Positions 38,897 through 47,893 of a DNA stretch of 64,000 nucleotides are shown one piece after another. Made by a program: the position numbers and the translations under genes. The notes beneath the pieces were generated by a model. That model did not search any database. It was not told where the DNA came from and worked only from the letters and a program-made list of their open reading frames with translations. The stretch covers positions 43,081,804 to 43,145,803 of the forward strand of contig OY855904.1 of the NCBI GenBank assembly GCA_963693305.1, in the 5' to 3' direction. The number at the start of each line of letters is the position of its first letter. Position 1 is the first letter of the stretch. The stretch comes from Meandrina meandrites. Lineage: Eukaryota; Cnidaria; Anthozoa; Scleractinia; Meandrinidae.

Positions 38897-39903
38897 TTAT
38901 TTCATTTTTCCTTTGGCTTTTAAGCGTTCCTCGATAAGTTCATTATGTGTTTCGATCACAAACCACATGAATGCTTTAAACTTAAATTCAGCCATTCGTT
39001 TGCACATATGTTTAAATCTATTAAGAAAGCGATTGCTCTGTTCTGCGGATTCAGTGTTTGTACCTCTGATGTCTTTGAATGTTTCCAGATGAGGATGATA
39101 GCGGCACTTTGGATTGTTTGGAGGCATACAGCACTGCTCTTTGTGCTTCATCACATGAAAGATATCCACTAAAAACTTCACATGATCTAAAAGAATTTTG
39201 GCACCGACATTTCCCTTCTTACTAAGGTTGCTCAGGAAAGGATGAAGATCGCACGCTCTATCATAACCCACAAATCTCAGTCTCATCAAATCGTCTGTTG
39301 TCCTACCAAATGTTAACAACAAAAACGCGTATACTTGGGTGCATGATTCACAAGTATACATCTCCTGTGCCTTTACAATAATCCCACAAGGTCTTACTGC
39401 GGTTAGCAGTCCTGCAGTTCGGTCCATGTATCGGTTTACTCTCTCTTTCGATTTGCAACCGCCTTGCTCGTAATCCAATCCGTCGTGTTCAGGGATGACT
39501 CCAACAACTTTCTGGTCAATATATCCTGCTGAAATGGGATAAATGTGCGCTTCCTTTTCAACTACTTTTCCAATTACTTCGTCGGACCTGTTTTCGGTTT
39601 CCTCCCTGCCTTCAGTTTCATCCACGTCCTCGCGATCATTTTCTTGAAGGTGCAAATGTTCCCAGCAGAATTTAGACGCTTTTTGCGATTTCCCTTCAAG
39701 AGTGGGTGTATTTGTGCAACATTTGATAAAATTGCCTTCTCCCTTGTTTACAGAAAGTTTTTCTTTAGGCGCGGCGCACATTGGTCGGCGTACTTTCTCC
39801 AGGCCATCAACACTGATGTAACCTTCAGTACAGCCAGGAACTTCGCACCTGTGATGAATCCACTTGTTCTGTAATTTGCATATCAACTTCCATGACTCGA
39901 GGC
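38897..39903 (-). pseudogene. KDZ-like transposase, C-terminal part
   Basis: About 335 codons, open to a TGA-class end after KGKMK. They contain CEVPGCTEGY and a second Cys pair (possible zinc site), an acidic linker, and then the block VGYDRACDLH, FLVDIFHVMKHKEQC and TNTESAEQSNRF. That block resembles the RNase H-like core of KDZ (Kyakuja-Dileera-Zisupton) transposases, which cut and join DNA. The gene continues at 56,112-56,997 on the far side of the Maverick, in the same frame if one target-site copy is ignored. The Maverick insertion makes it a pseudogene. The family call is by motif only. Confidence 0.6.
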
Positions 39904-40120
39904 AGTAGTAATATCGGAGTCCATCAAATACCACTTCGGGCGCACCCACCTAATTTTTCCTCTTTCCGGGACTAGTACTCCGGGGATAAACCCCTTCGTA
40001 CTAGGGAAAGAGGAAAAAGGTGGGTGCTGCTCAGTTGTATTTGATGGACTCCGATATTACTACTTAGGCAAACAGGAGTAAACAGCGCCCATTTAAAGGA
40101 ACGCAGCAGTCGGGTAACAA
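39904..40120 (+). repeat. Left terminal inverted repeat of the Maverick
   Basis: 217 bp, matching 55895-56111 inverted with one mismatch near 40,010. Bases 39904-40064 are a near-palindrome: the first AGTAGTAATATCGGAGTCCA is repeated inverted at the inner end, around a middle with matching AGAGGAAAAA/TTTTTCCTCT arms. Confidence 0.95.
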
Positions 40121-40133
40121 CAATCAATAAATT

Positions 40134-40496
40134 ATGGGAGATCTGATAAATCAAATTCAAAATCTTCCACCTGAAATTCGAGAAAACTTTTTAAAACAGT
40201 TTACAAAAGTTCAGTTAAGAAGGCGACAACTTCAAGGATGGGGAAGAGTGAACGAACTGATCAGAACTTCACCAAAATGTCCACACGAAGGGAGAATGGT
40301 GATAAGCCGCTACTGCCCAAGCTGCAAAAAAATTGAGCACAACAACCACGGTTGCAACAAATGCACAACAAGTGAAATTCTGGAAGCCGATCTGTATATA
40401 TACATTGAAGAACCGGAATATATCTATATCATGAAAAGGGTCTGCAAAACCTGCAAAATCAGGAAAATTCAAAATGAAACAAGCGCGGCGGCGTGA
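40134..40496 (+). CDS. Small F-box-like/zinc protein with readthrough-type stop
   Basis: 120 residues. The N-terminus IQNLPPEIRENFLKQF resembles an F-box core (LPxEI...), and four CxxC-type pairs (CPSCKK, CNKC, CKTC) could bind zinc. It is paralogous to the gene at 41262: both share the LPxE start, the WGRVNE/WDEVNK block and the Cys pairs. It ends in TGA followed by CTAG. The same frame then stays open for 58 more acidic codons to TAA at 40671-40673. TGA-CTAG is the established high-efficiency readthrough context, so a C-terminally extended form of 179 residues is possible; a nonsense mutation is the alternative. The role is unknown; F-box-like proteins of viruses often redirect host ubiquitin ligases. 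Unlike the structural genes it has no TATATA motif near the ATG. Confidence 0.7.
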   Translation: MGDLINQIQNLPPEIRENFLKQFTKVQLRRRQLQGWGRVNELIRTSPKCPHEGRMVISRYCPSCKKIEHNNHGCNKCTTSEILEADLYIYIEEPEYIYIMKRVCKTCKIRKIQNETSAAA

Positions 40497-40874
40497 CTAG
40501 AAGAACAAGAAGAAGTCGACTTAACAGAAAAGGAAGAGTACGATTTGACGGGAACAGGAGAGCCGGTTTACGAAACACCAATCCTGACGCCGCAGCTGTA
40601 CCGCAGAATGATGGCAAACGAGTTTAGCCAGGACCAGGTAGAGTACATAATAAAGAAAAGTTTGCACCTTTAAGAAGTTATTCGCTTGCAGCATCAAGAA
40701 TAGCTTCCACAGCTTGAGCCGTAATAAGTTTGACATCATTCACCCAAAAGGGGGAAGAAAGGTCTTTGAAAGCGCACACGAGCATGTGGACCAACACAAT
40801 CATTCAGTCACGTGTATATGTAAATTGATATTTTTTGCGCGCATTTGGAGAAAAGTGGCAGCAAGTTATCAAAC

Positions 40875-41192
40875 ATGGGCATAGCTGAATCAATGCAAAA
40901 ACTTACACCCGAGCAGCAAAAGCTTTTCAATAAAAAACTGGCAGAGGCAATAGCGGCAGCAGCGAAAAAGTTCGAAGCGGAAATAAAAAAATATCAAGAA
41001 GACCCCTATGTGCATTTCAATGGAAAGAAAATCAAGAAATGCCTAAACCAATGTATCCCATACACGGAGGAACAATGGGCAAATTACCAGCGGGACAAAG
41101 CCGCCAGAGACAATAAACAGCTGATAAACTTCATAGATAAAGTTTTTTCGAAGACGGTGCACTGCAATTTAAAGAAACACAAACAAATGTAA
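40875..41192 (+). CDS. Small basic protein of unknown function
   Basis: 105 residues from the ATG at 40875. A longer reading begins at a TTG and is less likely. The composition is helical and charged: LTPEQQKLFNKKLAEAIAAA looks like an amphipathic helix or short coiled coil, then CLNQC and a basic end KKHKQM. It was not recognised. It lies between the two F-box-like paralogues on the same strand and like them lacks a TATATA motif near the start, so the three may form a separately regulated, perhaps early, group. Confidence 0.55.
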   Translation: MGIAESMQKLTPEQQKLFNKKLAEAIAAAAKKFEAEIKKYQEDPYVHFNGKKIKKCLNQCIPYTEEQWANYQRDKAARDNKQLINFIDKVFSKTVHCNLKKHKQM

Positions 41193-41216
41193 ATAACAAT
41201 TAATCGCAATTAAAAT

Positions 41217-41256
41217 AGGTAAACAGGTAAACAGGTAAACAGGTAAACAGGTTAAC
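41217..41256 (+). repeat. Five tandem AGGTAAAC octamers before an F-box-like gene
   Basis: Four AGGTAAAC units and one AGGTTAAC end 5 bases before the ATG at 41262. They could be a regulatory array or slippage product. Confidence 0.6.
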
Positions 41257-41261
41257 AAGAG

Positions 41262-41609
41262 ATGGACACATTAGAACTAATACAAGCACTTCCGGCAGAA
41301 CTTCGAGAACAAATCTTAAAGGAGTATGTAAAAATAAAACTGTGGCAACGTAAAATGGAGGGCTGGGATGAAGTGAATAAAGCGATTTTGGAGGCCCCCT
41401 ACTGTTTGAAAAACGAGCAGATCACGTGGATTCTGCACTGCTACAAATGCGAACTAGAATGCGGGCGGAACTACCTCTGCAGCCTCTGTTACACAAGAAA
41501 AAGGCAGAGAGAGTATTTAGGACCGGACATATTCGATCCAGAAGAGTACGACCCATGCTTCGAAAAATGGATAACAATCAACAGCAGAGTGTGGAGCTAC
41601 ACCCATTAG
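41262..41609 (+). CDS. Small F-box-like/zinc protein (second copy)
   Basis: 115 residues with LIQALPAELREQILKEYVKI at the start (F-box-like core), then two Cys pairs (CYKCELEC, CSLCYTRK) that could hold a zinc ion, and an acidic end. It is paralogous to the gene at 40134, which is longer at the C-terminus. Immediately upstream are five octamer repeats. Possible role: adaptor to a host SCF-type ubiquitin ligase; this is inference from the motif only. Confidence 0.6.
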   Translation: MDTLELIQALPAELREQILKEYVKIKLWQRKMEGWDEVNKAILEAPYCLKNEQITWILHCYKCELECGRNYLCSLCYTRKRQREYLGPDIFDPEEYDPCFEKWITINSRVWSYTH

Positions 41610-41682
41610 CGCTATTGAGACGTCAAAAGTAAACCCACCACAACTTCTGTATTTGACATAAATGGGCGTGACGACAAACTTA

Positions 41683-43293
41683 CTACCTAAAAGAAAAATC
41701 GTCTATTAAAATTAAACTTACTAATACACGTTTTGTATTAACTAGCTGTGATTCTGCGCGACTAGGTTGAGATAAACTAAGTGCAAAATATTGTCCCGAA
41801 TCTAATCTTATTCTTGCACCGTTAGAACCTTGGGGTGCAGCATATTGATATTGTAAACCATCAGCATTACGTACGCTTGTAAATGGAGTGTCAGTTAACA
41901 AACTGCCGGGTATTCTAAAACCAAAACCTATTCTTTCATAAGTTCGAGAGGCACCCTTTAGTTCGATAATTAAAGCTGAGACACCCTCAATTAAACAAGG
42001 AAATGGCGCCATTACACGAATGTTATTACCGAATTTAACAAAAGTTCTATCACCTCCTTTATTTTCATTGTAGATCCATTCTCCAGTTATTACTATTCTA
42101 GGTTGCAAATTTCTTATAACATAACCACTTAGATCTAAATCTTTTTGTAATTTGATAGTATCGTTTTCTATTTTGTACCCTCGATCATAATTTTTCAACG
42201 AAAAGCCGTTCATATCCAAATCGGTTTGTAGAGTAAAATCGCCGTCATCGAGAACGAAAGCCTGATCGTAAACAGTTCCGTCTACATCTGTTTGATAACC
42301 TTTTACCCCATAAATAATCAAAGCAGCCTTTTCAAGTGGCGAAGAGCCATCATAACCCGAATTTGAAATATCAAGATGGATTGTGTTATCATTATCTTTG
42401 TATTTGCGCGTGTGAATAATGGTGCGTGAATATTTCGGGCTGTGACTGTTGAAGTGCTTGGTATGGTAATTAAGAGTATCAACCGGGTTAGGGGTTGAAG
42501 CACTTATAAACCAATTAGTATCAACTTTTGGGATAAAGAACTCGACACATATAGTGTACTCTCCTTCGGGCAGAGGTTTTTTATTTAGCTTTAAGCGTGA
42601 GTTGAAAGAATTGACACCAGTTCTTACGAGATTGAAAGTATAAGCTTTTTTATTCACACTGTGAAGGTTGGATGTAAAGTCTTCAAACGTAACAGAAGTA
42701 ACATTGTTTACATCTGTAACACCTGACCCTCGCTCCAAATAGGCTAAGGCATTCTTTTTATGTGAGTGTCCTGCTGTAATTGAATTTGAGCCCACATATT
42801 TTTTCATTGAAGTAAGATTTACAGCATCCTGATCACCCGTAGGATTTGCAAGTTGCTTTATCGCATGGTCTTTCATGAGAATATCTCCAGTAATATTAAC
42901 GGTTGATACATCCCCACTATCACCCTTTTCACCTTTTTCTCCTTTATCCCCCATAGCTCCTTTTGAACCCGCAGGTCCAGTTGCTCCAGTAGGCCCCGCG
43001 GGTCCTGTAGCTCCGGTTGGTCCCGTAGGTCCCGTCGCTCCCGCAGGACCAGCAGGTCCGGTCGGTCCTTGTGATCCCGTATCACCTTTTATTCCTTTTT
43101 CTCCAGCATCACCTTTATCTCCTTTAGGACCTTGTGGGCCAGTATTGCCCTTATCACCTTTTTCACCTTTAGGGCCACGCGCTCCAGTTGCGCCAGTTGG
43201 ACCAGCAGGGCCGGCAGGGCCGGTTTCCCCTCGGATTGAAGTAGACTCTTCATGTGTTTGAGTTGCACCCGTCGCACCGTTAATAAACCCCAT
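41683..43293 (-). CDS. Collagen-like fibre/adhesin protein
   Basis: 536 residues. After a short head, residues about 22-130 are Gly-X-Y triplets rich in Pro, Ala, Lys and Glu (for example [19 protein letters not shown]), expected to form a triple helix. Then comes a stem with two similar blocks around [13 protein letters not shown] and [17 protein letters not shown], common in trimeric fibres, and a C-terminal globular part of about 130 residues. By analogy it is a trimeric attachment fibre or surface protein of the virion. It starts 2 bases after the ATPase stop on the same strand, with TATATA overlapping that stop (43297-43302). The Gly-rich part is a likely site of copy-number change. An open frame on the other strand is a shadow of the triplets. 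Confidence 0.8.
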   Translation of the reverse strand: MGFINGATGATQTHEESTSIRGETGPAGPAGPTGATGARGPKGEKGDKGNTGPQGPKGDKGDAGEKGIKGDTGSQGPTGPAGPAGATGPTGPTGATGPAGPTGATGPAGSKGAMGDKGEKGEKGDSGDVSTVNITGDILMKDHAIKQLANPTGDQDAVNLTSMKKYVGSNSITAGHSHKKNALAYLERGSGVTDVNNVTSVTFEDFTSNLHSVNKKAYTFNLVRTGVNSFNSRLKLNKKPLPEGEYTICVEFFIPKVDTNWFISASTPNPVDTLNYHTKHFNSHSPKYSRTIIHTRKYKDNDNTIHLDISNSGYDGSSPLEKAALIIYGVKGYQTDVDGTVYDQAFVLDDGDFTLQTDLDMNGFSLKNYDRGYKIENDTIKLQKDLDLSGYVIRNLQPRIVITGEWIYNENKGGDRTFVKFGNNIRVMAPFPCLIEGVSALIIELKGASRTYERIGFGFRIPGSLLTDTPFTSVRNADGLQYQYAAPQGSNGARIRLDSGQYFALSLSQPSRAESQLVNTKRVLVSLILIDDFSFR

Positions 43294-43295
43294 CT

Positions 43296-43928
43296 CTATA
43301 TATTTTCATCAAAATTTTTAAGTGTGGTTTTTTTTGGTTTGTCGTGGTATAAAAAAGAATATTTAGCATCGGTAGCCCTTTCAAGCAGCTCTCTGTCAAT
43401 TCCTAATTCATCGGCAATACGGTTATTTTCTTTGGGAAGAAAGTTGAAAATGCAAAAGTGGCTACAATTATCTCGGATGTTTTTGGGGACCTTAAAATAG
43501 CTTTGAGAAAGATAAATGACGCTGCAATTGCGGTGGCGACCGTTGATAAAATAATCGATAATGTCGTTTTGGTTGCTTTCACAAACCATGTCATCGAAAA
43601 TTACAATCTTTTGATTGTCAGTGGACAGCGTTTCCAAAGGAATAACATCGTTAGTGCCTTCAATAACATTATACTCAGCCACAGGATTGACTCTTGTGTC
43701 GAAATCATCAATCATATATTGGTACTTGTCTTGATGCAGGTTCTTAGCGCAAAGGTAAATTTTGTCGTAGACCAACAGCCTGTAAAGCATATGCATGAGA
43801 ATATTTGTCTTTCCAGAGTTGCTTGGCCCGCAAATAAGCATCCGAAAGGTATCTGCTGGCATACAAGGGTGGCCTTGCTTGTAATTACTTTTTGTAGTCA
43901 AACTGGGGTCGTAATTGGGAATTTTCAT
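43296..43928 (-). CDS. FtsK/HerA-type genome-packaging ATPase
   Basis: 210 residues, typical size for Polinton packaging ATPases. Walker A is GPSNSGKTN (residues 34-42) and Walker B is KIVIFDDM (107-114, hydrophobic strand then Asp-Asp). The [17 protein letters not shown] segment downstream fits the sensor/arginine-finger region of A32-like ATPases. It would pump the linear genome into the capsid. It is transcribed divergently from the proline-rich gene at 43958; the 29-bp gap holds a single TATATAT that can serve both directions. Confidence 0.88.
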   Translation of the reverse strand: MKIPNYDPSLTTKSNYKQGHPCMPADTFRMLICGPSNSGKTNILMHMLYRLLVYDKIYLCAKNLHQDKYQYMIDDFDTRVNPVAEYNVIEGTNDVIPLETLSTDNQKIVIFDDMVCESNQNDIIDYFINGRHRNCSVIYLSQSYFKVPKNIRDNCSHFCIFNFLPKENNRIADELGIDRELLERATDAKYSFLYHDKPKKTTLKNFDENI

Positions 43929-43939
43929 TTTTTTTCTGT

Positions 43940-43946
43940 TATATAT
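43940..43946. promoter_or_regulatory. Shared TATATAT motif between divergent genes
   Basis: A self-complementary TATATAT lies 11-12 bases from each ATG (43928 minus, 43958 plus). Confidence 0.5.
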
Positions 43947-43957
43947 GCGGCAAAAAT

Positions 43958-44854
43958 ATGTCCATGAAGAAGTGGCGAAAACTTGTCAGCGAAAAGGCTG
44001 AAGTTGAGCAGCAGAACGACAAAATCCTCGCGACAATAAAAAATAACAAAATCAATAAAGAGTTTGGCCAGCTATCAGGTGAGGATTTGTTCAAACCTAT
44101 CACATCGCGGCTTGACAAACTCCAAGTAGGGACGGCCCCAAAAGAAGAGGAGGAGCAGATCCCAGACTATGGTATGGATGAGTTTGATTTAAACAACCCC
44201 TTTGACGAAGATTTTAGACCGGATGCGGAAACTCCACCTCCAACACCATCACCATCACCATCACCATCACCTACACCACCACCACTACCACCATCACCAC
44301 CCCCATCATACTACACATCATCACCACCACCATCACCGTTACCACCTTTGGCCGAAGAGGAAGAAATGGAAGAAGTGCAACCAAGCGGTGGGGTAAAACC
44401 CAAAGAAAGTAAATGGGGGGCACCACAAGAACTGGTTATCAAGGGATCAGAGTCAGTTGACCTGCAGACACTGAACAGGTTGTTAACAGTAAATAAAGAC
44501 AATCCAAACTATGTGGTAAAAAGTGAAAAATCAAAATTCAGCGGCTACACAATGGCAAAAATAAAAAAGGCAAGAGATGAAATTCTTGAAAGGAGAAAAA
44601 AAGGGATTAAAATCCCCATACAGCAGCTGATGCCCGATGTTGATGATGATGAACCCGACAGAGAAATGGAAGGAAGTGGAAGTGTTGATCCAAACGCTTT
44701 GGTTGAAAGGCTACACTTAAGCTTGGCGTCTATACAGGCGGGCAACACTTCACTGAAGCTGAAAAAACAGGTCAAGCAGATGTTGGGGTTGCTGGTAAAG
44801 CTAAAGGAAATAACACAAAAAGAAGCCCACAAAATTTTGGGAAGTATTATATAA
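43958..44854 (+). CDS. Proline-rich virion-type protein of unknown function
   Basis: 298 residues. A basic, coiled-coil-like N-terminus (MKKWRKLVSEKAEVEQQ) is followed by an acidic stretch, then a run of about 45 residues of Pro/Ser/Thr (about 90-135), and a C-terminal half with basic and helical segments (for example SLASIQAGNTSLKLKKQVKQ). The low-complexity Pro run comes from CCA/TCA/ACC repeats. It is followed after 2 bases by the minor capsid gene, so the pair is probably co-expressed. Similar genes sit beside the minor capsid gene in other Polintons; the function is not known. Confidence 0.65.
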   Translation: MSMKKWRKLVSEKAEVEQQNDKILATIKNNKINKEFGQLSGEDLFKPITSRLDKLQVGTAPKEEEEQIPDYGMDEFDLNNPFDEDFRPDAETPPPTPSPSPSPSPTPPPLPPSPPPSYYTSSPPPSPLPPLAEEEEMEEVQPSGGVKPKESKWGAPQELVIKGSESVDLQTLNRLLTVNKDNPNYVVKSEKSKFSGYTMAKIKKARDEILERRKKGIKIPIQQLMPDVDDDEPDREMEGSGSVDPNALVERLHLSLASIQAGNTSLKLKKQVKQMLGLLVKLKEITQKEAHKILGSII

Positions 44855-44855
44855 G
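44848..44855 (+). promoter_or_regulatory. TATATAAG before minor capsid gene
   Basis: Ends 1 base before the ATG at 44857 and overlaps the stop codon of the preceding gene. Confidence 0.45.
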
Positions 44856-44856
44856 C

Positions 44857-45636
44857 ATGTCAACCCATTTTCATTTCAACCTGTTGCTCGACTCGCAGCT
44901 GGCCAAACAAAACAACGCCAACAGCAAGTCACATGACTTCACAATTAAGTTTGACCCGCCAATCGCTTTAGAACCCTCCAAATCGTACAAGGCGGCGTTA
45001 AATGAGCTGGTATCTATGTCTTATTCGTGGTACAACATCGCGAAACAGTACAACAACAACAAGTTCAAATGGCGGAAAAAAACAGAGAAATGGAAAACCG
45101 TGACAATTCCGGATGGAATGTATGATTACAACGGTCTCAACACCACCATTCAGGCACTAATCGGAAGAGTGGATTCCAAGGATGAAAAATCCAAGTTTAT
45201 TTTTCAGCTGTATTTTCACACCACAACGTATCGGGCGGTCATTTTGTTGGAGGACGGCTACGAGCTTGACCTAACCGAAGGTGAATTCGCTCCGTTGCTG
45301 GGTTTTTACAAGAAAACAATAGACAGAGCGAACAACAGGAGCGACCGCGTGCCAAATATAACAAGAGGCGTCGACTGGATCTACATCCATTGTGACCTCA
45401 TTACAAGGGCTGTGGACAACATCGGGGGTGACGTTATGTTCTCTTTTTCAACCGCTGAACTCACCGTCAGCTACCCCTTTTCAAAAGAGCCCCGCCGCCT
45501 CCTGTGGCACCCGGTGAACAAAAACAGAATCAATGCGATAAATATCAAAATCACGGACGGGCGCAACAACATTATAGATCTGAATGACCAAGACGTGGCT
45601 TTAAGCATAATCATTGAAGAAGAAAAAGAAAAATAA
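44857..45636 (+). CDS. Minor capsid (penton-like) protein
   Basis: 259 residues. The N-terminus FHFNLLLDSQLAKQNNANSK and the block HDFTIKFDPPIALEPSKSYKA are typical of the Polinton minor capsid protein, which folds as a single jelly roll and fills the fivefold vertices. The C-terminus has the pattern INIKITDGRNNIIDLNDQDV followed by hydrophobic strand residues, expected for the last strands of the fold. It lies between the proline-rich gene and the basic core-like gene, two genes upstream of the major capsid, the usual neighbourhood. Confidence 0.8.
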   Translation: MSTHFHFNLLLDSQLAKQNNANSKSHDFTIKFDPPIALEPSKSYKAALNELVSMSYSWYNIAKQYNNNKFKWRKKTEKWKTVTIPDGMYDYNGLNTTIQALIGRVDSKDEKSKFIFQLYFHTTTYRAVILLEDGYELDLTEGEFAPLLGFYKKTIDRANNRSDRVPNITRGVDWIYIHCDLITRAVDNIGGDVMFSFSTAELTVSYPFSKEPRRLLWHPVNKNRINAINIKITDGRNNIIDLNDQDVALSIIIEEEKEK

Positions 45637-45655
45637 TTTACACATAAGTATAATA

Positions 45656-46141
45656 ATGAATCATCCGAGCGAGTGGGCGAGATATTATGACGCGCCAAAC
45701 GGAACATATAGATACAGACACAAAGGTACGGGGGTTGTAAGAGACACCCTGATGAATATAGGAAAGCGGTTCAAAAAGAAGGTCACCCGTCAGACGTTGG
45801 AGAAGGCTGTAAATGAAGCCTCAAAGCAAATGCTGAAAAAAGCCGCTGAAAAAGCAGAAGAAAAAGCGGCTGACAAGATACAAGCGGTTTTGCGAAATAG
45901 CAACTCAGTTGCTACCCCAAGTGTAAAACCAAAGGGTAAAAAGACTCCAAGTGTAAAACCAAAGGGTAAAAAGACCCCATCACAGAAACTTAGTACAGAG
46001 TCGAAACAAAAACTGAAGAAGATGCTAAGTGGGGTACCTAAAACTAAACTAAGCGGGGATTCACGGAAAAAGTTGCAACAGATCTTAAACGCGGGTCGGG
46101 CTGCAAGGTTGAAAGTAAACCAATTGATAGCGGAAAATTAA
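45656..46141 (+). CDS. Basic core-like protein
   Basis: 161 residues from the ATG at 45656. A start at 45614 would overlap the preceding gene and add a poly-Lys head, so it is less likely. Very rich in Lys, with helices such as AAEKAEEKAADKIQAVL and two tandem copies of PSVKPKGKKT. It was not recognised as a named family; charge and position between the minor and major capsid genes suggest a DNA-condensing or cement role in the particle. Confidence 0.6.
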   Translation: MNHPSEWARYYDAPNGTYRYRHKGTGVVRDTLMNIGKRFKKKVTRQTLEKAVNEASKQMLKKAAEKAEEKAADKIQAVLRNSNSVATPSVKPKGKKTPSVKPKGKKTPSQKLSTESKQKLKKMLSGVPKTKLSGDSRKKLQQILNAGRAARLKVNQLIAEN

Positions 46142-46159
46142 AATAATTTTTTTAAAAGA

Positions 46160-46167
46160 TATATAGG
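46160..46167 (+). promoter_or_regulatory. TATATAGG before major capsid gene
   Basis: Lies 7 bases before the ATG at 46175, in an AT-rich leader. Confidence 0.5.
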
Positions 46168-46174
46168 ACGCAAG

Positions 46175-47440
46175 ATGTTCAGAAGCCACAGGCATTTGGA
46201 AAAAACAGAGTATGTTCGTGTCATGTTAGACAAACCGATCACTATCCCGGGTAACAATCAGCACCAGGTAAAAACAAACTATAAATTCACACTCACCGAC
46301 CGAGACAACTGGTTTGACTGGTATAACGCCTACTTCCAGGCTGATTTCACTTTCGAGGCAACCGCGGATGGCGCACAAGTTGCAGCAGACGCCCGGTCAG
46401 CACCCATTAACGGCTCATTTTCACTGATAAACAAACTTGTGGTAAAATCCTCGGGCAAAAACATTTACAACGTAGACAACATTCACAAGCTCATATTTAT
46501 CAAAAACTTGTTGGATTTTTCTGATGACTTTGCGAGGAGCGCAGCGAAAAACCAGTTTTGGTATTTGGATACAACAAATAGCAATGTAACGGCTGTCGCT
46601 GCCACTAACTTAGGAATCAGAGAAAGGGGCTTGCTTGCCCACGCCGGCCTCACGGTTGAAACCCTCATACCGCTTAACAGGTACTCATTCTTCGAAGAGC
46701 TGAGTGATAAGCTTCTTCCCCCCATGCAGATGGAGTTCGAAATTGAGCTACAATCAGATGCAGAGCTGATTTGGCAAAACGATGGCACCAATCGCAGAAT
46801 AGTGGTAAGAAACTTCGAGCTGTGGGTTCCAATGCTGCGTTTCACCAGCGAAGGGCAGAAGCTCGCAAACGAAAACTTTTTGAAACCTCAGAAATGGACA
46901 TACCTTAATGAAATGATCCAACCCAGCAGTAGCCGACGTGATGCTTTTGGACAGTGGCAGATAAATCCCGGTATAAAGGATGCCAAACATGTTTTCATTT
47001 TCATTCAACAGTCAAGGAAAAAAGACGCCTTGACCCAAAACCCCTACTTCTTTGACACCTTTAACATTGATGGTGACAATTCAGCAAAACTTGCAACTTG
47101 CCGGCTACAGTACGGCTCTTCACAGTACTATCCGGAGCTGGACTACGACGAAAACTTCAAACTGCGCATTCTTAATGACTTAATGAACTACCGGTACCGC
47201 AAAAACGACTACAACACCGGTGTGCAGCTTCAGCCCAACAACTTCAAAGATTTATACCCAATACTCTATTTCGACTTACGCGAAAACAAGGATAACATGA
47301 CCAACGACCCGAAGCAGATGGTTTTCCACTACAGGCTCAATGAGGCGGCCAACGCGCAAGACTACACCATTTATGCAGGAATTTTGTACGAGTCCGAATT
47401 TGCTCTCAGGCAGGTGGGTAATGAGCTGGTTATGGTTTAA
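46175..47440 (+). CDS. Major capsid protein (double jelly roll)
   Basis: 421 residues. The N-terminal RVMLDKPITIPGNNQHQVKT followed by a soluble beta-rich chain, a central SFFEELSDKLLPPMQMEFEI, and the later YYPELDYDENFKLRILNDLM match the layout of Polinton/adintovirus hexon-like proteins: two jelly rolls per subunit, forming pseudo-hexameric trimers. No membrane segment. It follows the basic gene with a TATATAGG motif between and is followed by a 14-bp triple repeat. No stops or shifts. Family call is from pattern and context; a structure prediction would settle it. Confidence 0.82.
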   Translation: MFRSHRHLEKTEYVRVMLDKPITIPGNNQHQVKTNYKFTLTDRDNWFDWYNAYFQADFTFEATADGAQVAADARSAPINGSFSLINKLVVKSSGKNIYNVDNIHKLIFIKNLLDFSDDFARSAAKNQFWYLDTTNSNVTAVAATNLGIRERGLLAHAGLTVETLIPLNRYSFFEELSDKLLPPMQMEFEIELQSDAELIWQNDGTNRRIVVRNFELWVPMLRFTSEGQKLANENFLKPQKWTYLNEMIQPSSSRRDAFGQWQINPGIKDAKHVFIFIQQSRKKDALTQNPYFFDTFNIDGDNSAKLATCRLQYGSSQYYPELDYDENFKLRILNDLMNYRYRKNDYNTGVQLQPNNFKDLYPILYFDLRENKDNMTNDPKQMVFHYRLNEAANAQDYTIYAGILYESEFALRQVGNELVMV

Positions 47441-47452
47441 AAGAGATGAGAG

Positions 47453-47494
47453 TGAAATAATTTGTATGAAATAATTTGTATGAAATAATTTTTA
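47453..47494 (+). repeat. Three 14-bp tandem repeats after major capsid gene
   Basis: TGAAATAATTTGTA occurs twice and then as TGAAATAATTTTTA, leading into TATATGAAATATAAG before the next ATG (47510). Confidence 0.7.
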
Positions 47495-47509
47495 TATGAA
47501 ATATAAGAA

Positions 47510-47893
47510 ATGACGACTTACTATCCGCACAAGATTTCACTTTCCGATGGGCAAAAGGTAAACCTCGCGCGGGCCTTTGGGCGAGGAGAAGCAGTTACGC
47601 TCAGATTTAAAAATGAGGCTATAACCGGTGGTAGCGACACTTTGCACTTGACCACCCGGCAGATCAAAAAAATAGAGCGCGCTATCAAAAACAAAACGGG
47701 CGTGGACATAGACATGAGCAAGACACAAATCAGACATGTGCGCAAACACTCAGTTGTTAAACCCACAGGATCAGGCATGCGGGTTAAACCCCCAACAGGA
47801 GGAAAGGGAATGCGCATCAACCCTCCACCATATATGCGCCCTCCTCCATTTATAGGTTCTTGGGGTGACCAAAAAAAAGCCCGCCTTCGTTGA
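47510..47893 (+). CDS. Small basic virion protein (pX-like)
   Basis: 127 residues. The block LTTRQIKKIERAIKNKTGVD with DMSKTQIRHV resembles a helix-turn-helix-like repeat seen in many Polinton, virophage and adintovirus virion proteins. It is followed by a Gly/Pro/Arg-rich tail (PTGGKGMRINPPPYMRPPPF). Probably a core or membrane-associated virion component; the function is not established. Its last 29 bases overlap the protease frame, and an A8 run (47871-47878) lies in the overlap. Confidence 0.6.
   Translation: MTTYYPHKISLSDGQKVNLARAFGRGEAVTLRFKNEAITGGSDTLHLTTRQIKKIERAIKNKTGVDIDMSKTQIRHVRKHSVVKPTGSGMRVKPPTGGKGMRINPPPYMRPPPFIGSWGDQKKARLR

Noticed and set aside
39904..39949. Transposase frame extending into the Maverick end with a GTG start
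   Set aside because: This part is the terminal repeat of the inserted element, so the apparent N-terminus is a junction artefact.
40521..40739. Minus-strand 72-codon frame in the Maverick
   Set aside because: Overlaps the readthrough extension on the other strand, lacks known motifs and a near TATATA.
42875..43261. 128-codon Pro/Gly-rich open frame on the plus strand
   Set aside because: It is the antisense of the Gly-X-Y repeat of the collagen-like gene and an artefact of that composition.
43458..43967. 169-codon plus-strand frame over the packaging ATPase
   Set aside because: The ATPase on the minus strand has clear Walker motifs; the opposite frame has no recognisable content.
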